Of a stretch of DNA of 64,000 nt, positions 1 to 8,043 are shown in pieces. Location of the stretch: contig NZ_CP170547.1 in the NCBI RefSeq assembly GCF_042695135.1, positions 2,046,001 through 2,110,000 of the forward strand, written 5' to 3'. Source of the DNA: Epilithonimonas sp042695135. GTDB taxonomy: Bacteria; Bacteroidota; Bacteroidia; Flavobacteriales; Weeksellaceae. Position numbers and translations under genes: made by a program. Numbering within the stretch: position 1 is the stretch's first letter; each line of letters begins with the position of its first letter. The notes beneath the pieces were generated by a model that saw only the letters and a list, made by a program, of their open reading frames with translations, did not search any database and was not told the origin of the DNA.

Positions 1-114
1 TTTTGAGAAAACATAAGATTTCCAAAAGTCAGCATCAGCAGAACAACAAACCTGTTGGCAAATAGAATCTTTTGTTCCAAAAACGCATTCCTCAATCTCA
101 TCGTTGCAAAGCAT
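1..114 (-). CDS. N-terminus of an unrecognised Cys-rich protein, cut by the window edge
   Basis: An open frame runs on the minus strand from an ATG at 112-114 to the window edge with no stop (38 codons). It starts MLCNDEIEECVFG and has five cysteines, including a CC pair. A perfect -7 box (TATATTTG on the minus strand, 123-130) lies 8 bases before the ATG, which argues for a real start. I do not recognise the family and too little is visible to assign a role. It could be a chance frame. Confidence 0.35.
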   Translation of the reverse strand, partial: MLCNDEIEECVFGTKDSICQQVCCSADADFWKSYVFSK

Positions 115-122
115 ATAATTTA

Positions 123-130
123 CAAATATA
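123..130 (-). promoter_or_regulatory. -7 promoter box TATATTTG
   Basis: On the minus strand this reads TATATTTG, a perfect match to the Bacteroidota -7 consensus TAnnTTTG. It sits 8 bases before the ATG of the partial gene at 1-114. No good -33 TTG was found at the usual distance. Confidence 0.45.
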
Positions 131-336
131 AGGTCAGAAATGATAATTCTTCATAGCATTGAGGTGATATTTTTGTTAATTCCTATACATTAACTTTTCC
201 AAAGCTAATTTTGCTTAATATTTAAATCCAAATGTGAAATTTTGCAATAATATTTTTCGCAGCAACTCCAAATTTAAAAAATAAGAATGATGATAAAATT
301 TAGCTTTAAAATCCATCCTCAAATCGAAATAATATT

Positions 337-344
337 TACTTTTG
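337..344 (+). promoter_or_regulatory. -7 promoter box TACTTTTG for proline dehydrogenase
   Basis: TACTTTTG matches TAnnTTTG perfectly and ends 15 bases before the ATG at 360. A TTG codon in the same frame at 342 overlaps this box, so it would lie upstream of the transcript start; this favours the ATG at 360. Confidence 0.5.
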
Positions 345-359
345 GGACAAATTCTAAGA

Positions 360-1529
360 ATGAGTATTTTCAATGACACAAAGCTCGCATTTGCCGATAA
401 AACGGATGCTCAGCTGAGAAAAGCATACTGGATGTTCAAAGCGATTGAGCAACCTGCATTGACGAATATCGGCGTTTCACTACTTAATTTTACAGTTAGA
501 AACAATTTTCCGTTCGTGGATGGGATTGTAAAGCAAACTTTGTTCGAGCAGTTTTGCGGTGGCGAAACTCGCGAGGAAAGTATGTCAGTCGTAAAACAGA
601 TGTTCAAACGCGGCGTCGGAAGTATTTTCGATTACTCGATAGAAGGAAAAGAAGAAGAGGAAGTTTTTGATGCCGTTTGCAAGGAAATCAAAGATATCAT
701 CAGATTTTCAGTTGGAAATCCGGCGATTCCTTTCATAGTTTTCAAACCGACGGCTTTCGGCAAAATTGATATCTATGAAGAAGTCGGAAAAGGTAAAGAA
801 CTCACAACCAGCCAGAAAGAAGAATGGAATAGAGTAGTGACACGTTTTGACGAAGTCTGCAAACTTTGCTTCGAAAACGATAAAAAAGTAATGGTAGATG
901 CCGAAGAATCCTGGATGCAAGATGCTGCCGACCAACTTTGTGAGGAGATGATGGAAAAGTACAATCAGGAAAAGCCCATTGTTTGGAACACCATCCAAAT
1001 GTACAGAACCGGCCGTTTGGAATATATGAACGCACACTTGGAAAGAGCCAAAGAAAAAGGCTATTTCATTGGTTATAAGATTGTTCGTGGCGCTTATATG
1101 GAGAAGGAAAGAAAACGAGCGGAGGAACAAAATTACCCAGACCCAATCCAGCCAAACAAACAAGCTTCCGATGATAATTACAATGCTGGAATTGACTTTG
1201 TAATGGCTAATTTGGATAAGGTTTCAGCATTTTTCGGAACGCACAATGAAAAATCCTCCGAATTGGTGATGGATAAAATGCAGGCCAACAATCTGGAGCA
1301 CAACAATCCGCACATCTATTTTGGACAGCTTTACGGGATGAGTGATAACATTACTTATTATCTTGCCGATAAACATTACAACGTTGCCAAATATCTGCCT
1401 TACGGACCTGTGAAAGATGTTGTTCCATATCTTACAAGACGAGCGCAGGAAAATACCTCTGTTGCCGGACAAACCGGACGGGAATTGGGACTGATTGACA
1501 AAGAATTGAAAAGAAGAAAATCGAAATAG
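360..1529 (+). CDS. Proline dehydrogenase (monofunctional PRODH)
   Basis: A 389-residue enzyme predicted to oxidise L-proline to pyrroline-5-carboxylate with FAD, passing electrons to the respiratory quinone pool. It has the PRODH TIM-barrel pattern: IGYKIVRGAYMEKER near the middle, FGTHNEKS, and a C-terminal segment with YGPVKDVVPYLTRRAQEN, where the paired arginines bind the substrate carboxylate. It lacks the DNA-binding and aldehyde dehydrogenase parts of PutA; the second step is a separate gene at 4483-6108. ATG 360 is preferred over the TTG at 342 because the latter overlaps the -7 box. A hairpin terminator follows. Confidence 0.93.
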   Translation: MSIFNDTKLAFADKTDAQLRKAYWMFKAIEQPALTNIGVSLLNFTVRNNFPFVDGIVKQTLFEQFCGGETREESMSVVKQMFKRGVGSIFDYSIEGKEEEEVFDAVCKEIKDIIRFSVGNPAIPFIVFKPTAFGKIDIYEEVGKGKELTTSQKEEWNRVVTRFDEVCKLCFENDKKVMVDAEESWMQDAADQLCEEMMEKYNQEKPIVWNTIQMYRTGRLEYMNAHLERAKEKGYFIGYKIVRGAYMEKERKRAEEQNYPDPIQPNKQASDDNYNAGIDFVMANLDKVSAFFGTHNEKSSELVMDKMQANNLEHNNPHIYFGQLYGMSDNITYYLADKHYNVAKYLPYGPVKDVVPYLTRRAQENTSVAGQTGRELGLIDKELKRRKSK

Positions 1530-1530
1530 G

Positions 1531-1556
1531 AAAATCCGCTGTGAGGCGGATTTTTT
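1531..1556 (+). terminator. Rho-independent terminator after proline dehydrogenase
   Basis: A perfect 9-bp stem AAAATCCGC / GCGGATTTT with a 6-base loop, followed by a T run. It begins one base after the stop of the proline dehydrogenase gene and may also serve the convergent gene at 1561-1944. Confidence 0.8.
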
Positions 1557-1560
1557 CATT

Positions 1561-1944
1561 TTATTTTCTCTTGAATATCCACTTTATTTTTGAATTTTCT
1601 GTTGGATAACTTTCAGTACAGGATATTCCTTCACAAAATGCAATGGACCAACCTGATGGCAAATTATAAAAATAACCCCAACCATTTTCTTTAGTTAAAT
1701 TTTGCTTTATTTCTAAAGGAAGTTCTGAAATTTTACTTCCAACATTCAATCCTTCTTTAATAATAAATTTACTATCTGTTGTTGCTAAATAAATTGTATC
1801 TCTATTTTTTAAAATTAAATCAAAATCTATAGAATTAATTTTTACAATCTTTGATTTTGAAATTTGTCCATTAGAAATTAGAATAGACTTTTGTCCAAAA
1901 ATGTTTATAGATAGAAGAATTAACAATATTAAATTGGCTTTCAT
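1561..1944 (-). CDS. Small exported hypothetical protein
   Basis: A 127-residue protein starting MKANLILLILLSINIFGQKS, a typical short signal peptide ending near residue 17, so it is probably periplasmic or secreted. The rest is mixed and polar, with a WGYFYNLPSGWSIAFCEG segment holding one of two cysteines (the other is in SCTESYPTE) and a basic end. I do not recognise a family. It lies 17 bases downstream of the DUF4440-like gene on the same strand, so the two may share a transcript. Confidence 0.6.
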   Translation of the reverse strand: MKANLILLILLSINIFGQKSILISNGQISKSKIVKINSIDFDLILKNRDTIYLATTDSKFIIKEGLNVGSKISELPLEIKQNLTKENGWGYFYNLPSGWSIAFCEGISCTESYPTENSKIKWIFKRK

Positions 1945-1961
1945 TTTCGTTTATTCTTAAT

Positions 1962-2405
1962 TTATTTCTTCTTCTCCGCCTTCACAGCCTGTCTAGCCAA
2001 CAATTTCCAACCACTTTTAGTCTTTGACCAAACATATAAAATATCCAGATTTACTTCGCCTGGTTCTTTTCCAAAGTCTGCCGTTTTTGCAAATAAATGA
2101 TTTCGGACAATCGCTGTTTTATCAACAATTTGGATGGATTGGTTTGTGTTTTCAATAGTCAGGAAATTTGATTTTTTACTGACCAGTTTTTCTACAAATT
2201 CAATGGCATTATCAATATGACCGCTGGAGTGTCCGTAAGTGAGTTCGGGGAGAATTAAAGATTCCAAAACGGTTTTGTCACCGCTGATCATTGCTGATCT
2301 TAATTTTTCGGAAGCTTCAGCAACGGCTTTTTGGTCGTTATTTTTTTGTGCAAACATAAATGATACGGTTAAAAAACTTAATGCTACTAATAATTTCTTG
2401 ATCAT
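1962..2405 (-). CDS. Exported DUF4440 / NTF2-like protein
   Basis: A 147-residue protein with a signal peptide (MIKKLLVALSFLTVSFMFAQ) and an NTF2-like fold pattern: an N-terminal helix with AVAEASEKLRSAMISGDK, then YGHSSGHIDNAIEFVEKL, then a strand ending ILYVWSKTKSGWKLLARQ. This is the DUF4440 layout (SnoaL-like cone with the WK-hxxR strand near the end). Such proteins bind small ligands or act as stabilisers; no substrate can be inferred here. Good ATG start, no close upstream partner. Confidence 0.75.
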   Translation of the reverse strand: MIKKLLVALSFLTVSFMFAQKNNDQKAVAEASEKLRSAMISGDKTVLESLILPELTYGHSSGHIDNAIEFVEKLVSKKSNFLTIENTNQSIQIVDKTAIVRNHLFAKTADFGKEPGEVNLDILYVWSKTKSGWKLLARQAVKAEKKK

Positions 2406-2501
2406 AATGATTTAATATATTTCTAAATCAAAGATAATGAACTTTCTTGTGAATTCTTATTGAACTTATTTTCTATCTTTATTTAATAAATTTTTCAAAC
2501 T

Positions 2502-3017
2502 TTGAATCCAATTCTTGATATCGTCATCCGTTCGCTTGCTGTTTACTTTTTTATGGTCATTGCCGTAAGGGTTTTCGGGAAAAATCAATTGTCACAGCTT
2601 AATGCTGGTGATGTGATTCTTTTGTTATTAATAAGCAATGCCGTCCAGAATGCAATGGTTGGCCCCAATAACACTCTGGAAGGTGGAATTGTAGCGGCTT
2701 TGGTTTTGTTTGTAGCTAATTTTATCGTGAAGAAATTTATATTTAAGAATAAGTTTGTCAGAGAACTGATAGAAGACCAGCCTTATATCTTAGTTAAGGA
2801 CGGAAAGGTTTTTCCGGATGTTTTAAAGAAAGTTCAGATCTCACAAGATGAATTGACGGAATCCATCCACGAACACGGTATAGAAACCATTTCTGAAGTA
2901 AAATTGGCAATTTTGGAAGTTGATGGTAATATTAGCGTTGTGTCAATAGATAAAGATAGCCACCAAACGCATTATTCCAGACATAAGACCAAAATTAAAC
3001 GGAAATTCAATCCATAA
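2502..3017 (+). CDS. DUF421 membrane protein (YetF-like)
   Basis: A 171-residue protein with about three N-terminal membrane helices (residues about 5-80) and the DUF421 signature: VFGKNQLSQLNAGDVILLLLISNAVQNA, then a cytosolic part with EDQPYILVKDGKVFPDVLKK and a C-terminal beta segment. The Bacillus YetF family contributes to membrane or spore traits; a function here is not evident. The start is TTG; no in-frame ATG lies close enough to include the first helix, so TTG is accepted. It converges with the gene ending at 3040. Confidence 0.8.
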   Translation: MNPILDIVIRSLAVYFFMVIAVRVFGKNQLSQLNAGDVILLLLISNAVQNAMVGPNNTLEGGIVAALVLFVANFIVKKFIFKNKFVRELIEDQPYILVKDGKVFPDVLKKVQISQDELTESIHEHGIETISEVKLAILEVDGNISVVSIDKDSHQTHYSRHKTKIKRKFNP

Positions 3018-3018
3018 A

Positions 3019-3044
3019 AAAGACCGGAAATTTCCAGTCTTAAT
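3019..3044. terminator. Bidirectional terminator between convergent genes
   Basis: A near-palindrome AAGACCGGAAATTTCCAGTCTT with one internal mismatch, flanked by A and T runs. It separates the DUF421 gene from the convergent gene at 3040-3726 and overlaps the end of the latter. Confidence 0.55.
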
Positions 3045-3726
3045 TGTTTTTATAAGCAAAAAAAATTGTCCAAAAAACTGTAAAGACAATGCTGATAATC
3101 AGAATGCGTTTCCCGTGTCTTCTGTCTTGTTCATTAAAATAATAAACTCTTTCTCCATTTGGAAGTTGTTTCTTCGATTTCAGAATCGCAAGGCTTATTC
3201 CGTAACTTATAAACAGAAGAAAACCAATAAAAAAGGAAGCAAGGCATCCAATAATTGAGAAAATGTAACCAAGGGTAATGAGATTTCTAACATCTTCAGG
3301 CTTATCATAATTCTTCTTGAGTGATTCCAATCTTTCAGAATTAATCTGATTAATTTCATTTTCAGAAATTATAATACCTCTTTCCGATAACAGTTTTTTT
3401 GCCATTTCATAATCAAACTCATTCCATTCGTCCTTTTTAAAGATAATTTCTCGGAGCTCATCATCACTGAAATCTTTTAAATAATAATCCTCAGGAATTT
3501 CCAAATTTTGGGCATAATAATCAGTCATGATTTCTTCGGCTTTTTCGAAATCAGCACGATCGATCATAATTTGATATTCAATTTTGCTCGCATCCGTTAC
3601 AAAAGTTGCATCAAAATATTTTTCATTGTTTACTAGTTTGAAAGGAATGTGATTATCCTCTAAAACAAAAGCGATTTCTTCTATAATTGCTTTGTTGATG
3701 CTTTTTCTAAAGATAGAATTTTCCAT
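3040..3726 (-). CDS. DUF2007-like membrane protein
   Basis: A 228-residue protein. The N-terminal ~80 residues resemble DUF2007 (putative signal-transducing small domain): an early helix with IIEEIAFVLEDNHIPFKLV, a strand pair and DRADFEKAEEIM. The middle is acidic and helical, and two membrane helices lie near 150-175 and 208-225 with a basic loop between. Its ATG overlaps the stop of the nicotinamidase gene by one base (TAATG), so it is probably translated by coupling. The function is unknown; the DUF2007 assignment is by pattern only. Confidence 0.65.
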   Translation of the reverse strand: MENSIFRKSINKAIIEEIAFVLEDNHIPFKLVNNEKYFDATFVTDASKIEYQIMIDRADFEKAEEIMTDYYAQNLEIPEDYYLKDFSDDELREIIFKKDEWNEFDYEMAKKLLSERGIIISENEINQINSERLESLKKNYDKPEDVRNLITLGYIFSIIGCLASFFIGFLLFISYGISLAILKSKKQLPNGERVYYFNEQDRRHGKRILIISIVFTVFWTIFFAYKNN

Positions 3727-4331
3727 TAAGCTAAAATAGTAATTCCCTTCTCAGCCAAATCATAAATTGTATTCTTAGCACTGTCCGGTTTTACATTCAC
3801 TGCTTTTGTTCCGTTGAAGTGTAGGCAAGTGATGAATCCGGCATTAAAAGCATCAATTGCAGTGAATTTCACGCAGTAATCCAAAGCTAAACCAACGATT
3901 TCGACCAATTGGATATCGTGGTATTTCAGATAATCTTCCAATCCGGTTTTCATAAAATGATTGTTGTCCTGAAAACCGCTGTAACTGTCGATCTCCGTAT
4001 TTTTTCCTTTTTGGATGATGTGCGTTACTTTTTCACGGTTCAGATCTTTATGGAATTCTGCACCGAAAGTTTCCTGAACACAATGATCCGGCCACATAAA
4101 TTGAGGAACACCATTAAGATTGATTGTTTCACCGATGTTTTTTCCATTATTGGAAGCGAAACTTTTATGATCTGCCGGATGCCAATCCTGAGTTAGAATA
4201 ATCTCATCATATTCATTCTCTTCCAGCAGCAGATTGATGTACGGAATAATACTGTTTGCACCTGGAACTTCCAGAGCGCCGCCTTCGCAGAAATCATTCT
4301 GAACGTCAACTATTATTAATGCTTTTTTCAT
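3726..4331 (-). CDS. pncA: Nicotinamidase (bifunctional nicotinamidase/pyrazinamidase)
   Basis: A 201-residue cytosolic hydrolase that deamidates nicotinamide to nicotinate for NAD salvage. Family residues are visible: catalytic Asp9 in IIVDVQNDF, a lysine near 108-110 in IIQKGKN and nucleophile Cys153 in GLALDYCVKFTA; metal ligands Asp49 and His51 (QDWHP) and His83 (WPDHC). Length is usual for PncA. It is followed by the DUF2007-like gene with a one-base overlap. A short repeat-bearing region (4399-4470) lies upstream. Confidence 0.95.
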   Translation of the reverse strand: MKKALIIVDVQNDFCEGGALEVPGANSIIPYINLLLEENEYDEIILTQDWHPADHKSFASNNGKNIGETINLNGVPQFMWPDHCVQETFGAEFHKDLNREKVTHIIQKGKNTEIDSYSGFQDNNHFMKTGLEDYLKYHDIQLVEIVGLALDYCVKFTAIDAFNAGFITCLHFNGTKAVNVKPDSAKNTIYDLAEKGITILA

Positions 4332-4398
4332 TTTTTAGTTTGATTAAAAGTGGTAATCGTCTGAACGAATACCGAAGGTTGTATAAAAGTCAAAAGCC

Positions 4399-4470
4399 TA
4401 GCCCCGATTGCAGTGGAAATCCTTTTTTGAAAAAAAAATTGCAACGGAAAGCGGGATTAAGCTCCTGAAA
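4399..4470 (+). repeat. Intergenic repeat element, copy 1 (TAGCCCCGAT... type)
   Basis: Begins TAGCCCCGATTGCAGTGG and ends GGAAAGCGGGATTAAGCTCC. The same two ends occur in inverted orientation at 58341-58453. Interiors differ in length. Such elements are frequent between genes in flavobacterial genomes; this could be a structured RNA family (for example Flavo-1), but I cannot verify that by eye. Confidence 0.7.
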
Positions 4471-4482
4471 TTTATTAATATT

Positions 4483-6108
4483 TTATCCTAAATATGGATA
4501 TTTATAATCTTTTGGAGAGACAAAAGTTTCCTTGATACTTCTCACGGAAACCCAACGTGTCAGGTTCATTTTAGAACCCGCTTTGTCATTGGTTCCGGAT
4601 GCTCTGGATCCTCCGAAAGGCTGCTGACCAACCACTGCGCCCGTAGGTTTGTCATTGATATAGAAATTCCCGGAAGCATTTTCCAAAGCTTTGTAAGCCT
4701 CATCAATTGCGTATCTGTCTTGTGCAAAGATAGAGCCTGTCAAAGAATATTGAGTCGAAGTGTCGACCAATTTCAAAGTATCTTCCCAGTTTTCATCTTC
4801 ATATACATAAACCGTCAAAATTGGACCGAAGATTTCCTCAACGATGCTTTCGTAATAAGGATTGATTGTTTCGATAACAGTTGGATGTACAAACCAGCCT
4901 TTTTTATCATCATATTTTCCACCTATTACAACGGTTGCGTCATTTGAAGCTTCGGCTCTGTCAATGTAACCTTTGCATTTTTCAAAAGAATTCTTGTCGA
5001 TAACTGCATTTACAAAGTTTGATGGATCTTCAGGAGAACCGATTTTGATGGTTTTCATCTGAGCTTCCATCACCGCTTTTACCTCATTCCAAAGTGATTT
5101 TGGAACGTAAGCTCTGGACGCTGCGGAGCATTTCTGACCCTGATATTCAAAAGCACCTCTTACCAAACCTGTTGCAACCGCTTCGATATTCGCAGATGGA
5201 TGAACCATTACGAAGTCTTTTCCACCGGTTTCTCCAACGATTCTTGGGTAAGATTTGTAGTTATGAATATTATCACCGATCATTTTCCACATTCCCTGAA
5301 ACACTTTTGTAGAACCTGTAAAATGCAATCCTGCAAAATCAGGGTGAGCCAAAACTTTTTCGGCAGTTTCTTTTCCGTCTGTAAAGATCATATTTATAAC
5401 ACCATCCGGAAGACCAGCTTCTTTCAAAACGTCCATAATTACTTTAGCTGAATAAACCTGCTTGTCAGATGGTTTCCAAACGACCACATTTCCCATCATT
5501 GCCATACAAGCCGGTAAGTTTCCTGAGATTGCGGTGAAGTTGAAAGGCGTCACCGCAAAACAGAAACCTTCCAATGGTCTGTACTCGACGCGGTTCCAGA
5601 TCCCTGCATCAGAAACCGGCTGCTCGGAATAAAGATCCGTCATAAACTCTACATTGAATCTCAAGAAATCGATGAATTCACAAGCTGCATCAATTTCTGC
5701 CTGATGGACATTTTTAGATTGCCCGATCATCGTTGCTGCATTGATCACATCTCTGTAAGGCCCTGCTAGAAGGTCAGCCGCTTTCAGGAAAATTGCTGCT
5801 CTATGTTCCCAACCTAACGCATTCCATTTACTTTTTGCAGCAAGAGCAGATTCTATGGCCTGATCTACGTGTGACATATCGCCTTCGTAATAGAATCCGA
5901 AATCGTGCTGATGATCCTGAGGCGAGCTCAGTTGTATTTTTTTGTCTGTTTTGATATCTTTTCCACCGATCACCATTGGGATTTCGGTCTTTTCTTTCCA
6001 CATTTTTTTATAAGTAGAAATAAGGCTTTTTACCTCGTCAGAGCCTGGAACATAAGCGTTTACGGGTTCGTTTTGTGCAAAAGGCACTTGAGAAATGGCT
6101 TTAGACAT
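4483..6108 (-). CDS. pruA: L-glutamate gamma-semialdehyde (P5C) dehydrogenase
   Basis: A 541-residue NAD-dependent aldehyde dehydrogenase that converts glutamate semialdehyde (open form of P5C) to glutamate, the second step of proline breakdown. Catalytic Cys327 lies in EYQGQKCSAASRAY and the general base Glu293 in RIVGETGGKD; FTGSTKVF is the NAD-binding turn. The C-terminal PFGGSRASGTNDKAG is typical. Length matches the stand-alone P5CDH1 family. It works with the proline dehydrogenase at 360-1529, from which it is separated by pncA and other genes. A TTG-N20-TAAATTTG promoter precedes it. Confidence 0.95.
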   Translation of the reverse strand: MSKAISQVPFAQNEPVNAYVPGSDEVKSLISTYKKMWKEKTEIPMVIGGKDIKTDKKIQLSSPQDHQHDFGFYYEGDMSHVDQAIESALAAKSKWNALGWEHRAAIFLKAADLLAGPYRDVINAATMIGQSKNVHQAEIDAACEFIDFLRFNVEFMTDLYSEQPVSDAGIWNRVEYRPLEGFCFAVTPFNFTAISGNLPACMAMMGNVVVWKPSDKQVYSAKVIMDVLKEAGLPDGVINMIFTDGKETAEKVLAHPDFAGLHFTGSTKVFQGMWKMIGDNIHNYKSYPRIVGETGGKDFVMVHPSANIEAVATGLVRGAFEYQGQKCSAASRAYVPKSLWNEVKAVMEAQMKTIKIGSPEDPSNFVNAVIDKNSFEKCKGYIDRAEASNDATVVIGGKYDDKKGWFVHPTVIETINPYYESIVEEIFGPILTVYVYEDENWEDTLKLVDTSTQYSLTGSIFAQDRYAIDEAYKALENASGNFYINDKPTGAVVGQQPFGGSRASGTNDKAGSKMNLTRWVSVRSIKETFVSPKDYKYPYLG

Positions 6109-6130
6109 AAATTTAAATTTTTAATTTCCC

Positions 6131-6161
6131 CAAATTTACGATAAGGATTTAAGAACTGCAA
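6131..6161 (-). promoter_or_regulatory. Promoter of pruA: TTG-N20-TAAATTTG
   Basis: Read on the minus strand, a -33-like TTG (6159-6161) is followed after 20 bases by TAAATTTG (6131-6138), a perfect TAnnTTTG box. The ATG follows 22 bases later. Confidence 0.65.
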
Positions 6162-6341
6162 TTGATTAACTTTCTTTTATTAATTGAGGATTAGATTAAA
6201 TCGTATCTATCTCATATTTAAATTTTTATCGGATTATAATTAACTTTAATTATGTTAAAAAGATAAATCTGTTCAATCAATTATTAATAATTTTTGTTGT
6301 TGATTTTTACAAATTTTACATTCTATTTGGTCTGAGCTAAC

Positions 6342-6349
6342 TAAATTTG
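6342..6349 (+). promoter_or_regulatory. -7 promoter box TAAATTTG for the AEC transporter
   Basis: A perfect TAnnTTTG match, 21 bases before the ATG at 6371. No TTG at the ideal -33 distance was found. Confidence 0.5.
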
Positions 6350-6370
6350 TGAGATATTTAACTTTACTGA

Positions 6371-7279
6371 ATGATAAATTTTGTATTGATCGCCATTTGT
6401 ATTGCTGCCGGAATGATTTTCAAATCAACGAAAACTATTCATCCGGATGCACACAAAGGGATTAATACCTGGATCATCTATCTGGGTTTGCCTGCAGTAT
6501 CATTCAAATATCTGCCAAAAGTCGATTGGTCTCCGGAAATGCTCTTTCCGATTTTGAGTACAGTTCTGATTGCTTTTGGAAGCTGGACATTTATGCTGAT
6601 ATATTCCCGGATAAAGAACTATTCGGCGCGTTCCAGAAGTAGTTTGGAGCTGGCAAGCGGATACAGTAATACGTCGTTTATCGGGTTTCCTTTGATCGCT
6701 GCATTTTATGGAGAGCAATATCTCAGTATTGCAATCATCTGTGACCAGACCATGTTCTTCATGTTATCCTCAATGGGAATTATCGCTGCTGTGAAGGGTG
6801 GAAGTAAGTCAGGGAAAGTAAGTCCTGTTTTTATTCTCAAGCGGCTTTTCACATTTTCCCCGTTTTTGGGATGCATCAGCGCATTGATTTTATCTCAGTT
6901 CATCAACCTCGATTTTGCATCTCCATTGTTTGATAAGCTTGCTGCAACAGTAATCCCACTGGCGTTATTTTCGGTTGGATTGCAGTTGAAATTCGGTGGA
7001 TGGAGGAAGCTGATTCCGCAGATCTCAACTTCATTACTTTACAAATTGATTCTTGCACCCATTATGATTTTATTATTAGCATTAATTTTTGGTATCAAGG
7101 GAGATATTGCAAAGATCAGCATTTTTGAAGCGGCGATGCCGACTGTGGTCACGGCAAGTATCATTGCGGAGCAGTTCCGTCTGAATACCAAACTGGTGAA
7201 TTTAATTATTGGGATCAGTATCAGTATTGGTGTTGTAACCAGTGCAATCTGGTTTCAGATTATAGAATTGCTATTTTGA
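6371..7279 (+). CDS. AEC (auxin efflux carrier) family transporter
   Basis: A 302-residue inner-membrane protein with about ten hydrophobic helices. It has the family pattern: an N-terminal helix MINFVLIAICIAAGMIF, the conserved half-site GYSNTSFIGFPLIAAFYGEQ in the first repeat, and ALFSVGLQL followed by APIMILLLALIFG and AAMPTVVTASIIAEQF in the second. AEC proteins export or import carboxylates and amino acids; the substrate here cannot be told. It converges with the TrhA gene, with only two bases between the stops. Confidence 0.85.
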   Translation: MINFVLIAICIAAGMIFKSTKTIHPDAHKGINTWIIYLGLPAVSFKYLPKVDWSPEMLFPILSTVLIAFGSWTFMLIYSRIKNYSARSRSSLELASGYSNTSFIGFPLIAAFYGEQYLSIAIICDQTMFFMLSSMGIIAAVKGGSKSGKVSPVFILKRLFTFSPFLGCISALILSQFINLDFASPLFDKLAATVIPLALFSVGLQLKFGGWRKLIPQISTSLLYKLILAPIMILLLALIFGIKGDIAKISIFEAAMPTVVTASIIAEQFRLNTKLVNLIIGISISIGVVTSAIWFQIIELLF

Positions 7280-7281
7280 TA

Positions 7282-7917
7282 TCAGGGCAGAATAAAAAAG
7301 AATATGGCACAAAAATGCATAATGCTTCCGCCCAAAACGAACAAGTGCCAGATTGGATGGTAGAATGGCTTTTTATCTTTTGCGTAAAAATAGATCCCAA
7401 AAGTATAACACAACCCACCCAGAATAATAAATGTCAAAGCGCCTGTTGAGAGATTCTCGATCATTGGTTTGATGGCGATTATAGATGCCCAGCCCATCAA
7501 AGCGTAGAGAGAAAGGGAGATCTTTTCATTGTTTCTGAGTGGCGAAAATTTGAAGATAAAGCCTATCAGTGCCATCCCCCAGATCAGGCCAAACATACTC
7601 CAGCCCCAGACGCCTTTCAGTCCCAACAGAGCGACCGGCGTATAAGTCCCGGCGATCAAAACGTAGATGCTGAGATGGTCGATTCTTTGGCAGATCTTTT
7701 TCCATTTCAGTTTATAAACAGCGTGATAGATGGTAGAAGCAGAGTAGAGCAGAATCAAACTCAATCCAAAGACCAGAGAAGATGCAATAGCAATGGCGTT
7801 TCCGCTAATGGCAGAATAAATAATCATCAGAACCAAAGCCGCCACCGAGAGAACAATACCAAAACCGTGGGTGATGACATTGTATAATTCTTCTTTTTTG
7901 CGGTTTTTCTTTGGCAT
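7282..7917 (-). CDS. Hemolysin III / PAQR family membrane protein (TrhA-like)
   Basis: A 211-residue protein with seven hydrophobic helices. Metal-site residues of the PAQR family are visible: NVITHGFGIVLS at the start, SASTIYHAV and RIDHLSIYVLIAGTYTP in the middle, and HPIWHLFVLGGSIMHF at the end (HxxxH pair). Bacterial members (TrhA, YqfA) affect membrane energetics and lipid homeostasis and are probably not true hemolysins. Basic N-terminus MPKKNRKKEE. It stands alone on its strand. Confidence 0.88.
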   Translation of the reverse strand: MPKKNRKKEELYNVITHGFGIVLSVAALVLMIIYSAISGNAIAIASSLVFGLSLILLYSASTIYHAVYKLKWKKICQRIDHLSIYVLIAGTYTPVALLGLKGVWGWSMFGLIWGMALIGFIFKFSPLRNNEKISLSLYALMGWASIIAIKPMIENLSTGALTFIILGGLCYTFGIYFYAKDKKPFYHPIWHLFVLGGSIMHFCAIFFFILP

Positions 7918-8043
7918 AATCTAATTTTTATTAAAGTTAATCATTAAACTTTTTATGAGATATAAACTGCTTTTATTTTAACAAAGTTTAATAGTTGAAA
8001 GTAGGTAGTTAAGATCATAATATTAAGTTTATAGATCTTAGCA

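Noticed and set aside
342..359. TTG start extending proline dehydrogenase by six codons
   Set aside because: The TTG overlaps the -7 promoter box, so it should not be in the mRNA.
708..1163. 151-residue frame opposite proline dehydrogenase
   Set aside because: It lies wholly antisense to a well-supported enzyme and its composition is that of a shadow frame.
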